From contig CAMTOT010000097.1 in assembly GCA_947074165.1 (NCBI GenBank), positions 1-9,505 on the forward strand: a stretch of 9,505 nt of DNA. The letters are read 5' to 3'. Origin of the DNA: an uncultured Bacteroidales bacterium (GTDB taxonomy: Bacteria > Bacteroidota > Bacteroidia > Bacteroidales > JAUNSR01). The notes under the pieces were generated by a model. That model was given only the letters and a program-made list of their open reading frames with translations, was not told the DNA's origin and did not search any database. A program made the position numbers and the translations under genes. Positions 1 through 6,813 of this stretch are shown piece after piece (the stretch's first letter is position 1; each line of letters starts with the position of its first letter).

Positions 1-45
1 GATAATGAGCGGTGACTGGAGTTCAGACGTGTGCTCTTCCGATCT
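1..45. other. Illumina TruSeq index adapter (non-biological)
   Basis: Bases 12-45 are the TruSeq read-2/index adapter, ending in GCTCTTCCGATCT. Bases 4-11 (AATGAGCG) are the reverse complement of the i7 index CGCTCATT, which I recall as TruSeq HT index D703. This is untrimmed library sequence, not genome. Genomic sequence starts at about position 46. The same sequence appears inverted at the right end. Confidence 0.98.
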
Positions 46-201
46 AATTCAATTTTTTCATCGTATGTTATTTTTTAATTTTCATATTAACTATATGATA
101 TGTAAATAAAAACCGTTATAAATGACATCGTAATATATTAAACAATTGTGCATGTGTTTTGTTCCTATTTTATTCAAGTTTTTAATTATTTATTAACAAA
201 A

Positions 202-241
202 AAAAAGAGAGTATTCCTAAAAAAAGGAACACTCTCTTTTT
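202..241 (-). terminator. Intrinsic terminator of the full-length M16 peptidase gene
   Basis: Two 17-base arms (202-218 and 225-241) pair with one mismatch around a loop of six A. Read on the minus strand, the hairpin is followed by a run of T (the A tract ending at 201). It begins 22 bases after the stop codon at 263, as expected for a Rho-independent terminator. The rest of the genomic stretch 46-262 is A+T-rich, and I see no gene in it. Confidence 0.88.
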
Positions 242-262
242 GAGTTATTTTCTAATAAAAAT

Positions 263-3088
263 TTATTTCTGTATACCTGTAGATACTACCTGTATTCTGT
301 TTCCTGAATTGACAATGCTTTTAGCAAGATCCTGAATCATAGCAGGAGTAAGATTATTTATCGCATCAAGATAGTCTGTATACTCATCTTCATTAAAGAA
401 CTCTTTACTCTTAATAGTATTGCTCCAGTAAGAGTTTTCTTTAATTCTCTGATCATAAGATTTTAGTATAAATTCTTTTACTTTATCGAAATCTTCTTGC
501 TCAGGACCATTGTTAGCTACTTTTTCAAGTTCTGTGAAAGCACGTTTTTCAAGAGATGGCGCCTTCTCTTCATTTGTATCAAACTTATAAATAAACAGAA
601 TCTCTTCAGAAGGTATCTGCTGGTTGTATGCATAAGTCTGAACTCCGTATGTACCACCCTCTTCTTCTCTGATTGTACGTGTATAAACGATGCTCATAAC
701 CTGATAGAATGCATTTGCAGCCATTTTATTTTCGATGCTGTATTCCGCAGGTACTGTATAAGTATTATAAACAGTTACTTTAGGAGTAGTCATCTCTATT
801 TTGAAACGGTTATCAACCTGTCCGCTAACCTGCTTCGGCATCAAATTTGTATTATACTTCTCCATTTTGCCTTTAGAAGGAAGTGAAGCAATATATTTTT
901 CAACAAGTGGTTTAAGTGCCGCTTCATCTACATTTCCTACAAATACGAATGTAAAGTCTTTTGCATTGGCAAATCTGCCTTTATAAAGATTCATTATATT
1001 ATTGTAGTTAATTTGCGATAATTCATCAAGTGTAAGCGATCTCGCATCAGGATTATTACCGTAAAGAGTAGAAATAAGAGAGTCACTGAAAATCTTATTA
1101 GGAGTTCCCTCTTGTGACTTCAACGCTGATTCTGTGCGTTTATACCATGACTGGAATGCATCATTATCAACTCTGTTGTCTGTAAAATACAGATATGTAA
1201 GCTGAAGCAACGTTTCAATATCTTTTGGAGTTGAAGTTCCGTCAAGACCTTCAGAAACATCTCCGATATAAGGAGCTACAGATACTCTTTTGCCTGCAAG
1301 TACTTTTGGCAAATCAGTTGCTGAATGTGCGCCAAGACCACCAAGATCTATCACACTACCCAGAACTTTTCTATCTACAGAAGGAATACCTTCAAGCATT
1401 GATTTACCACCTTTACTGAATACACTCATAGAGATTTCATCTTTTTTGAAATCAGTAGGTTTGATAATAACCTTAGCTCCGTTTGAAAGAGTCCACACAG
1501 TAGTACCGAAATCACCTTTTGAAACCTTTTTTACTTTACCGGCTTTAGGCTCTTTAGCTACAAGAGGAATATTTGAAACTTTCTCCTCAAATGGAACTGC
1601 AGCCATGGCACGGTCCGCTTTAAATGTAGCTAACAACTCAGCATTAGTCGGATTGTCTACACCTTCTTTTTCTACAGCAAGCATGTACATAGCAACATTC
1701 TTATCAGAAATGTACTGATTTACTACAGCGTTAATCTGATCAAGAGGAATCTGAGAAAGCATCATTTCACATATCTGATACTCTACTTCAATGCCAGGTG
1801 CCGGCTCGTTGTCAGTAAATAGATTAATATATTCTCTTGTAAGGTTAATATTCATCTGAGTACCTTTCTCATTAAGAGCATTTTCCATCATACTCATGTA
1901 ATTTGCCTTAGCGCGCTCAAACTCAGATGGTGTAAAACCATACTCTTTTATAGTATTGATAGAAGCAATCAGAGCATTAAATGCAGGTTTCCATCCGCCT
2001 TCTTTGAAAGAAACATCAAAGCTAAGTGCATCTCTTGTTGTAGATACAAGGAATCCTCCGAAATCACTACTTGCAGAGATAAATGGAGCATCCGGCTTTT
2101 GGGCCATTTCTTCGAAACGCTCATTTATCATCATAGTTATAAGTCTGTTTACAACAAGATTCACATAACCAATCTGCGTGTTTTTAAGTTCACGTGGTAG
2201 TGTTTCCTGTTTGAAACTTACTGAGATATTATTTATAGGAGACTCTTTATCTGTCGCTACAGAAACAAGAGGTTCATCATTATCTTCTACAGGAAGGTAA
2301 TATCTCTCAGCAGGGTTTACCGGAGCTGGAATATCTGCCCATAACTCTTTGATACGTGCCTCTATTTTATCAACATCAATATCACCTACAATAACTATAC
2401 CTTGCAAATCAGGACGATACCATTTATGATAATAATCTCTTATTGCCTGATGATCAAAACCTGTAATAACATCTACGGTGCCTATAGGCATTCTGTGTCC
2501 GTAACGATTGTCCGGATACAGATCGGGCAATACTGTATTCTCCAGCATTCTTAGAACAGGATTTGAGCGTGTTCTCCATTCTTCAAGAATAACGCCTCTC
2601 TCGTTGTCAATCTCTTCGCCTGCAAGGGTAATAAACCCTGACCAGTCATGAAGTACAAGAAGACAGCTATCTACAAGACCCGGATTTGTAGTAGGGACAT
2701 CACTTAAATTATAAACAGTCTTCTCAATTGCTGTATATGCATTAATATTTTGTCCAAACTTTACACCATTCTTCTCAAGATAATCAAGAATTCCTTTATC
2801 AGGGAAGTTCTTTGTTCCGTTGAAAGCCATATGCTCAAGAAAGTGAGCCAGACCTCTTTGATTATCTTCTTCTAAAATTGAACCTACTTTTTGAGCGATA
2901 TGGAATTCCGCTCTTTTTTCCGGCTTTGCATTGTAACGGATATAATATGTTAATCCGTTATCCAAAACTCCAGTTCTAACTTCTGGATCTACCGGTAGTT
3001 GCGGCATCTGCATCTGTTGTGCCGAAATTGGCATCCAGCTTAACATAAGCGCAATAAAAGCACCTTTAAAGAGTGATTTTTTACTCAT
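263..3088 (-). CDS. Exported M16-family zinc metallopeptidase, full-length two-half form
   Basis: This 941-residue protein matches the two-half (PqqL/pitrilysin-like) M16 zinc peptidases common in Bacteroidota, which degrade peptides inside a closed chamber. Residues 1-23 form a signal peptide (basic start, hydrophobic core, ISA before Q24), so it is probably periplasmic or envelope-associated. The inverted zinc motif HxxEH is at 82-86 (HFLEH). The third ligand is E163, exactly 76 residues after H86, the family spacing. A second M16 half begins near residue 527, after a Lys-rich linker at about 511-524. It carries R807 and Y814 (R-x6-Y), the pair that positions substrate in this family. Both halves appear intact, so activity is expected. 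The start is the first ATG in front of the signal peptide; no Shine-Dalgarno is visible, as is normal for Bacteroidota. It has its own promoter and terminator, and its paralogue lies upstream on the same strand. The substrate is unknown. Confidence 0.93.
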   Translation of the reverse strand: MSKKSLFKGAFIALMLSWMPISAQQMQMPQLPVDPEVRTGVLDNGLTYYIRYNAKPEKRAEFHIAQKVGSILEEDNQRGLAHFLEHMAFNGTKNFPDKGILDYLEKNGVKFGQNINAYTAIEKTVYNLSDVPTTNPGLVDSCLLVLHDWSGFITLAGEEIDNERGVILEEWRTRSNPVLRMLENTVLPDLYPDNRYGHRMPIGTVDVITGFDHQAIRDYYHKWYRPDLQGIVIVGDIDVDKIEARIKELWADIPAPVNPAERYYLPVEDNDEPLVSVATDKESPINNISVSFKQETLPRELKNTQIGYVNLVVNRLITMMINERFEEMAQKPDAPFISASSDFGGFLVSTTRDALSFDVSFKEGGWKPAFNALIASINTIKEYGFTPSEFERAKANYMSMMENALNEKGTQMNINLTREYINLFTDNEPAPGIEVEYQICEMMLSQIPLDQINAVVNQYISDKNVAMYMLAVEKEGVDNPTNAELLATFKADRAMAAVPFEEKVSNIPLVAKEPKAGKVKKVSKGDFGTTVWTLSNGAKVIIKPTDFKKDEISMSVFSKGGKSMLEGIPSVDRKVLGSVIDLGGLGAHSATDLPKVLAGKRVSVAPYIGDVSEGLDGTSTPKDIETLLQLTYLYFTDNRVDNDAFQSWYKRTESALKSQEGTPNKIFSDSLISTLYGNNPDARSLTLDELSQINYNNIMNLYKGRFANAKDFTFVFVGNVDEAALKPLVEKYIASLPSKGKMEKYNTNLMPKQVSGQVDNRFKIEMTTPKVTVYNTYTVPAEYSIENKMAANAFYQVMSIVYTRTIREEEGGTYGVQTYAYNQQIPSEEILFIYKFDTNEEKAPSLEKRAFTELEKVANNGPEQEDFDKVKEFILKSYDQRIKENSYWSNTIKSKEFFNEDEYTDYLDAINNLTPAMIQDLAKSIVNSGNRIQVVSTGIQK

Positions 3089-3129
3089 ACGATAATATTT
3101 AATTAGTAATAATAAACATTTTGATACGA

Positions 3130-3159
3130 CAAATGTATATATTAATTTTCATCAAACAA
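3130..3159 (-). promoter_or_regulatory. Candidate Bacteroides-type promoter of the full-length M16 gene
   Basis: On the minus strand, TACATTTG (3137 to 3130) matches the Bacteroidota -7 consensus TAnnTTTG exactly. A TTG (3159-3157) lies 19 bases upstream, at the usual -33 distance; an adjacent TTTG (3156-3153) is slightly too close. The predicted transcript would start about 35 bases before the ATG at 3088. The match is by eye only. Confidence 0.55.
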
Positions 3160-3201
3160 TAGTAAATCAATAATATTTTATCGAAAAACAATAAATTTAT
3201 A

Positions 3202-3217
3202 CTTAATGACGATTAAG
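3202..3217. repeat. Dyad CTTAAT-4-ATTAAG, copy 1
   Basis: Perfect 6-base arms flank the spacer GACG. It lies about 45 bases upstream of the -33 region of the full-length M16 gene and resembles a second dyad at 3268-3283. It could be an operator, but A+T-rich DNA makes such short dyads fairly common. Confidence 0.35.
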
Positions 3218-3267
3218 AATACCTTTCTTCATTGCATAAAATTACATCTTTATTGACAAATTCTAAT

Positions 3268-3283
3268 ACTTAATTAGTTAAGT
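3268..3283. repeat. Dyad ACTTAA-4-TTAAGT, copy 2
   Basis: Perfect 6-base arms flank the spacer TTAG. It shares the half-site ACTTAAT with the dyad at 3202-3217, and the two copies begin 66 bases apart. A regulator-binding role is possible but unproven. Confidence 0.35.
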
Positions 3284-3382
3284 TACATTAAGATAATATT
3301 GGCTATATAATCTTTGGAATATGGAAAGAGTATCCAATACCTTTTCGATAACCTCCCAACCAATAGTATATAGGAATCTCAA

Positions 3383-3475
3383 GTTACCGATAAGTGCAAC
3401 GGCTGATTCCGACTTTGGAATCAGTTGATTCCAAAGTCAGAATCAATGGTTGCCGATATCGGCAACAGCTGTTGC
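3383..3475. repeat. Mosaic of short palindromic units (A-B-B'-A) in intergenic DNA
   Basis: Four palindromic units sit side by side with linkers of 2-4 bases. Unit A at 3449-3466 is a perfect 18-base palindrome, GTTGCCGATATCGGCAAC. A degraded copy at 3383-3400 matches it at 14 of 18 positions. Unit B (3404-3423) is TGATTCC-6-GGAATCA. Unit B' (3426-3445) is B inverted with one difference. B and B' together form a near-perfect hairpin with 20-base arms, and GCAAC (3396-3400) with GTTGC (3449-3453) closes it further. After unit A, the linker AGCT and another GTTGC (3471-3475) create the overlapping perfect palindrome GCAACAGCTGTTGC (3462-3475). It lies between a terminator and a promoter and encodes nothing visible. 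It resembles mobile palindromic repeats of the REP/BIME type in general design, but I do not recognise a named family. Confidence 0.85.
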
Positions 3476-3545
3476 ATATAAAGGTTTAGTTAGGATATCT
3501 GCGATTTATCTACAATAGATATAAGGAGAAAGAGTAATAACACAA

Positions 3546-3584
3546 AAAAGGCTGTCTAAACATTTTATTGTTAGACAGCCTTTT
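3546..3584 (-). terminator. Intrinsic terminator of the half-length M16 paralogue
   Basis: Perfect 14-base arms (3546-3559 and 3571-3584, GGCTGTCTAA core) enclose an 11-base loop. On the minus strand the stem is followed by a run of T (the A tract from 3544). It begins 28 bases after the stop codon at 3613. The rest of the gap 3089-3612 holds the palindromic mosaic, two dyads and a candidate promoter, and no gene was seen in it. Confidence 0.9.
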
Positions 3585-3612
3585 GACAATATAACTTTAT
3601 ATAATATCCCGA

Positions 3613-5190
3613 TTATTTTATAACTGTAATCTCATTTGTATAATGGAAATCCTGCTCTATTCCCTGGTATCTGTCTATATATACAAAAGCTGGTTTACTC
3701 ATTTCTTCATTATAAATATTTATCAGATCTTCTTTATCCGGAGCAAGCGACAAATCTTCTGTTCTGTCAAGCATAAACATTGCAATGTTCTTTTCTCCTA
3801 TATACCCCTTTAATATATTATTCAGTTGTGTAAGAGAAATATTATTCACAATTTTTTCGCATGCTTTATATCTTGTCTCTATGCCTGGCATAGGAGCCCC
3901 TTTTATAAAATAATCTATACACTCCTGAGCGTATTGTGAATTATCTTTAGAATAATCATTATTCAACTCATTTCTAAGATACTTCATCACATTATCTTTA
4001 GCTCTGTTATACTCGCCTTGTGTAAAACCGTACTCTTTAAATGAGTTTATGGCAGCCAAAACCTGCTTCATCGCAGACTCCCAATCTCCATTCTCATAAA
4101 CAGCTTCAAAGTTAAGAGCATCCTTTGTCATAGCAGAAAGATAACTTCCGTAACCACCACACGCATAAGTAAATTTTGCGCCAGGCTCTTTTGATAGATA
4201 ATAAAGCCTTTCTGTGATTATCATAGATATCATCTTATTAACGACATCATTCACGTACCCCGGATATGTCTGTTTAAATTCCACAGGCATAACATCCTGT
4301 TTGTAATTTATCTCTATGACATTACAAGTAAAGGCGGAGTCACACACTACTGCTGCTAATGGCTTGTCATTATCTTCAACTTGTACATAATATCTATGTT
4401 TAGGCTCTGTATCAACCGGAACGTCACTCCATGTGTTTTTTATATAATTCTCTGTTTCATTAACATCTACATCTCCTACAATGATTAAAGCCTGCAAATC
4501 CGGTCTATACCATGTGTAATAAAAATTCCTTAAGTCTTTAATATCAATATTAATAACTGTATCGCTAACATTTGTCCCTGATCTTTTTCCATATCTGCAA
4601 TCAGGAAACATCATAGGAAGTATATTATTACGAAACAACTTTTCGGTTCGGCTATATCTTAACGAATCTATCGTATATAGTTTATCTTTTTCCTTGTCTA
4701 TATTATCTGTGTTTAATGATATAAAATTGGCCCAGTCATATAAAACCATTATGCAGCTATCCACTATATGCTTATCACGTGAATTTACATTGCAAATATT
4801 GAAAATCTGATAATCGTGCGAAACATCTTTATTTACATCTTTGCCATAAGAGAGACCGTTAGTTTCAAAGAAAGAGATCATCGACTCTGCGGGAAAATTT
4901 TTTGTGCCGCAGAAAGCTAGTCTTGCTATTAATTCGGAAAAACCAATTTGATTATCTTCTTCAAGTATACTGCCGTTTTTATGAGCCAGATACATATTTA
5001 TTTTTTTTGACGGTACTGAGTTTTTCCTTATGAAATAGGTCAATCCATTATCCAGTTTTCCCATCCTTACTGCATCATCCACATTAAGGTTAAGATTGTG
5101 CATATTGTGCTGAGCACTCGCAAATGAAGATATCAATAGTGCTGTTATAATTAAGCATATACGTATTTTTTGTTTCATCTGTATATTCAT
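3613..5190 (-). CDS. Exported half-length M16 pseudopeptidase (zinc site lost)
   Basis: This 525-residue protein is a clear paralogue of the N-terminal half of the neighbouring 941-residue M16 peptidase. It shares blocks such as GSILEEDNQ (73-81), GTKNFP (95-100), YRPDLQ (228-233) and VEDND (271-275). A signal peptide runs to about residue 26 (ASA before Q27). M5 is an alternative start that would give a more typical leader. Where the active paralogue has HFLEH, this protein has ELIAR (86-90), so both zinc histidines and the catalytic glutamate are gone; only the distal glutamate is kept (E167). It ends in the region matching the linker between halves, so the second half with its Arg/Tyr pair is absent. 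The open frame, clean terminator and conserved fold residues argue for a maintained protein, not recent decay. A structural or partner-subunit role, as for the inactive subunits of heterodimeric M16 enzymes, is inference. No convincing promoter is visible in the 56 bases behind the spt terminator. Confidence 0.9.
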   Translation of the reverse strand: MNIQMKQKIRICLIITALLISSFASAQHNMHNLNLNVDDAVRMGKLDNGLTYFIRKNSVPSKKINMYLAHKNGSILEEDNQIGFSELIARLAFCGTKNFPAESMISFFETNGLSYGKDVNKDVSHDYQIFNICNVNSRDKHIVDSCIMVLYDWANFISLNTDNIDKEKDKLYTIDSLRYSRTEKLFRNNILPMMFPDCRYGKRSGTNVSDTVINIDIKDLRNFYYTWYRPDLQALIIVGDVDVNETENYIKNTWSDVPVDTEPKHRYYVQVEDNDKPLAAVVCDSAFTCNVIEINYKQDVMPVEFKQTYPGYVNDVVNKMISMIITERLYYLSKEPGAKFTYACGGYGSYLSAMTKDALNFEAVYENGDWESAMKQVLAAINSFKEYGFTQGEYNRAKDNVMKYLRNELNNDYSKDNSQYAQECIDYFIKGAPMPGIETRYKACEKIVNNISLTQLNNILKGYIGEKNIAMFMLDRTEDLSLAPDKEDLINIYNEEMSKPAFVYIDRYQGIEQDFHYTNEITVIK

Positions 5191-5246
5191 CTATATATAA
5201 TTTATCGGATATATCTACTCATTATTATAACAAAGACCAAAACGAA

Positions 5247-5281
5247 AAAGGTGCCAAATCAACAATAGATTTGACACCTTT
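5247..5281 (-). terminator. Intrinsic terminator of spt
   Basis: The 14-base arms (5247-5260 and 5268-5281) flank a 7-base loop. The single non-Watson-Crick position is a G-U wobble in minus-strand RNA but an A-C mismatch on the plus strand, which supports minus-strand use. A T-rich tail follows. It begins 25 bases after the spt stop and separates spt from the M16 paralogue downstream. Confidence 0.88.
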
Positions 5282-5306
5282 AATATATTTTAAATCCAAT
5301 ATCGGA

Positions 5307-6494
5307 TTATTTTATAATATCAAGCTCTTTAAAACACTTTCCGATTTTCTCAAGAGCAAAATCAACCTGCTCTTTTGTGTGTGTAGCCATAAGAGAGAAT
5401 CTTATCAATGTACTATCAGGAGCTACTGCCGGAGAAACTACAGGATTTACAAAAATGCCCTCTTCAAGTAAGCGGCGTGTAATCATAAATGTCTTCTCGT
5501 TATTACGTATATACAACGGAATAATCGGTGTAGATGTGTGTCCTATTTCACATCCCAGCTCTCTGAATCCCTGAAGTGAGTAATTAGTAATATCCCAAAG
5601 GTGATTTTGTCTTTCTGGTTCGCTCATCATTATGTCAAGTGCTGCATTTGCAGCTCCGATAGCAGCAGGTGTAGCAGAAGCCGAGAATATATATGAACGC
5701 GAATGGTGGCGTAAATAATTCGCAGTTACTGCGTCGCAGGCAATAAACCCGCCCAATGAAGCGAATGACTTAGAAAATGTACCCATAATCAAATCCACAT
5801 CATCTGTAACTCCGTAATGGTTACATACTCCCCTTCCGTGATCTCCTATAACACCAATACCATGTGCTTCATCCACCATAATATTAGCATTGTATTTTTT
5901 TGCAAGTTCTACAATCTTATCAAGACGAGCAATGTCTCCTTCCATACTGAAGATACCATCTACAACAATCAGTTTCACCTTATCCGGAGCACAACCTTTT
6001 AATACCTTTTCAAGCGACTCCATATTATTGTGCTTGAATTTAAGTGAGTTTGAGAAAGAAAGTCTTCTTCCTTCAATTATAGATGCGTGATCAAGCTCAT
6101 CCCATATAATATAATCCTCTCTGCCGGTAAGGCAAGATACAACGCCAAGATTAACCTGAAAACCGGTAGAATAAACAATAGCTTCCTCCTTACCTACAAA
6201 CTTAGCCAGTCTGTGTTCCAACTCAACGTGTATATCAAGAGTTCCGTTAAGAAATCTTGATCCGGCACACCCTGTACCATATTTTTTTGTTGCCGCTATT
6301 GCAGCTTCTTTAACTTTAGGATGATTAGTAAGTCCAAGATAAGAATTAGAGCCAAACATTAACACTTTCTTCCCGTCAATATATACCTCTGTATCCTGAT
6401 CGCTTTCAATCATTCTGAAATACGGATATACCCCTGCAGCTTTAGCTTTCTGCGGCTCATCATATTTTGCCAATTTGGCCTGAAGTAATTTCAT
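5307..6494 (-). CDS. spt: Serine palmitoyltransferase
   Basis: This 395-residue PLP enzyme of the alpha-oxoamine synthase family most likely condenses L-serine with a fatty acyl-CoA to give 3-ketosphinganine, the committed step of sphingolipid synthesis in Bacteroidota. Visible landmarks are the cofactor-stacking H136 (in DHAS), D208 and H211 (in VDEAH), and the Schiff-base lysine K242 (in GTFSKSFAS). These keep a constant 23-residue offset from H159, D231, H234 and K265 of the Sphingomonas enzyme as I recall it. The N-terminus (LLQAKLAKYDEPQ) and the GTGCAGSRFLNGT stretch (73-85) resemble the Bacteroides SPT rather than glycine C-acetyltransferase (Kbl) or BioF, which are the alternatives. 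There is no signal peptide, so the protein is cytosolic or peripherally membrane-bound. Length is normal for the family. It is divergent from a lipid kinase gene, has its own terminator, and a -7-like element lies about 65 bases upstream. Confidence 0.88.
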   Translation of the reverse strand: MKLLQAKLAKYDEPQKAKAAGVYPYFRMIESDQDTEVYIDGKKVLMFGSNSYLGLTNHPKVKEAAIAATKKYGTGCAGSRFLNGTLDIHVELEHRLAKFVGKEEAIVYSTGFQVNLGVVSCLTGREDYIIWDELDHASIIEGRRLSFSNSLKFKHNNMESLEKVLKGCAPDKVKLIVVDGIFSMEGDIARLDKIVELAKKYNANIMVDEAHGIGVIGDHGRGVCNHYGVTDDVDLIMGTFSKSFASLGGFIACDAVTANYLRHHSRSYIFSASATPAAIGAANAALDIMMSEPERQNHLWDITNYSLQGFRELGCEIGHTSTPIIPLYIRNNEKTFMITRRLLEEGIFVNPVVSPAVAPDSTLIRFSLMATHTKEQVDFALEKIGKCFKELDIIK

Positions 6495-6558
6495 TTCAAT
6501 ATATTATAAATTCTATAAACTTTCTAATTAATTTAAAACTATATTTAAATTTAATTTG

Positions 6559-6566
6559 CAAACTTA
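6559..6566 (-). promoter_or_regulatory. Candidate -7 element of the spt promoter
   Basis: TAAGTTTG on the minus strand (6566 to 6559) fits the Bacteroidota consensus TAnnTTTG. No good -33 TTTG is seen at the expected distance. The predicted transcript would have a leader of about 60 bases before the ATG at 6494. It lies within the 319 bp divergent region (6495-6813), which otherwise holds only an inverted repeat and the kinase promoter. Confidence 0.45.
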
Positions 6567-6709
6567 ATCATTTTTTTGATTTGGGAGCTTTTAAGCTTTG
6601 CTTTTTTTTGCCTCAATGCCTTATTTTAAACAATATATTTACCTCTTTTGTTTTATATTTCCTGAATGTTTTCCTATTTTTCCTTTTATAATATCATTAA
6701 GATTTCTTC

Positions 6710-6733
6710 TTAGTCTCATTAAATCCAGACTAA
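6710..6733. repeat. Inverted repeat (7-10-7) upstream of the lipid kinase promoter
   Basis: TTAGTCT (6710-6716) and AGACTAA (6727-6733) are perfect inverted arms with a 10-base spacer. The repeat sits 37 bases upstream of the kinase -7 element and on the far side of the spt promoter, a place where a regulator could affect the divergent pair. No T run follows, so it is not a terminator. Confidence 0.45.
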
Positions 6734-6770
6734 AATAACATTGCGTTTATGTTAAATAAGATTTTTATTA

Positions 6771-6778
6771 TAGATTTG
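6771..6778 (+). promoter_or_regulatory. Candidate -7 element of the lipid kinase promoter
   Basis: TAGATTTG matches TAnnTTTG exactly. The expected -33 position (about 6747-6751) has only TTATG, a poor match. A start near 6785 would leave a leader of about 30 bases before the ATG at 6814. Confidence 0.5.
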
Positions 6779-6813
6779 CATTCAGTTTCCATAAAATAAC
6801 ATGATAAATAGGA

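Noticed and set aside
497..2168. Several plus-strand frames of 60-142 codons within 497-2168.
   Set aside because: They lie antisense to the well-supported 941-residue M16 gene, resemble no family and have no promoter or terminator of their own.
3089..3545. A possible decayed C-terminal M16 half downstream of the half-length paralogue.
   Set aside because: The gap is less than half the length needed, I see no M16-like residues in it, and the paralogue's terminator follows its stop codon directly.
5191..5246. A TTTG (5234-5231, minus) with TATCCGAT 19 bases downstream as a promoter for the half-length M16 gene.
   Set aside because: The -7 part matches TAnnTTTG only at the first two bases. 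Read-through from spt or an undetected promoter is equally possible.
6587..6610. AGCTT-TT-AAGCT followed by T-rich DNA in the divergent region, as a plus-strand terminator.
   Set aside because: The stem is only 5 base pairs with a 2-base loop, and no plus-strand gene ends there.
6467..6691. A 74-codon hydrophobic plus-strand frame crossing the spt start and the divergent region.
   Set aside because: It runs antisense into spt and through T-rich noncoding DNA. The Phe/Leu/Ile-rich product follows from base composition, and it resembles no membrane protein I know.
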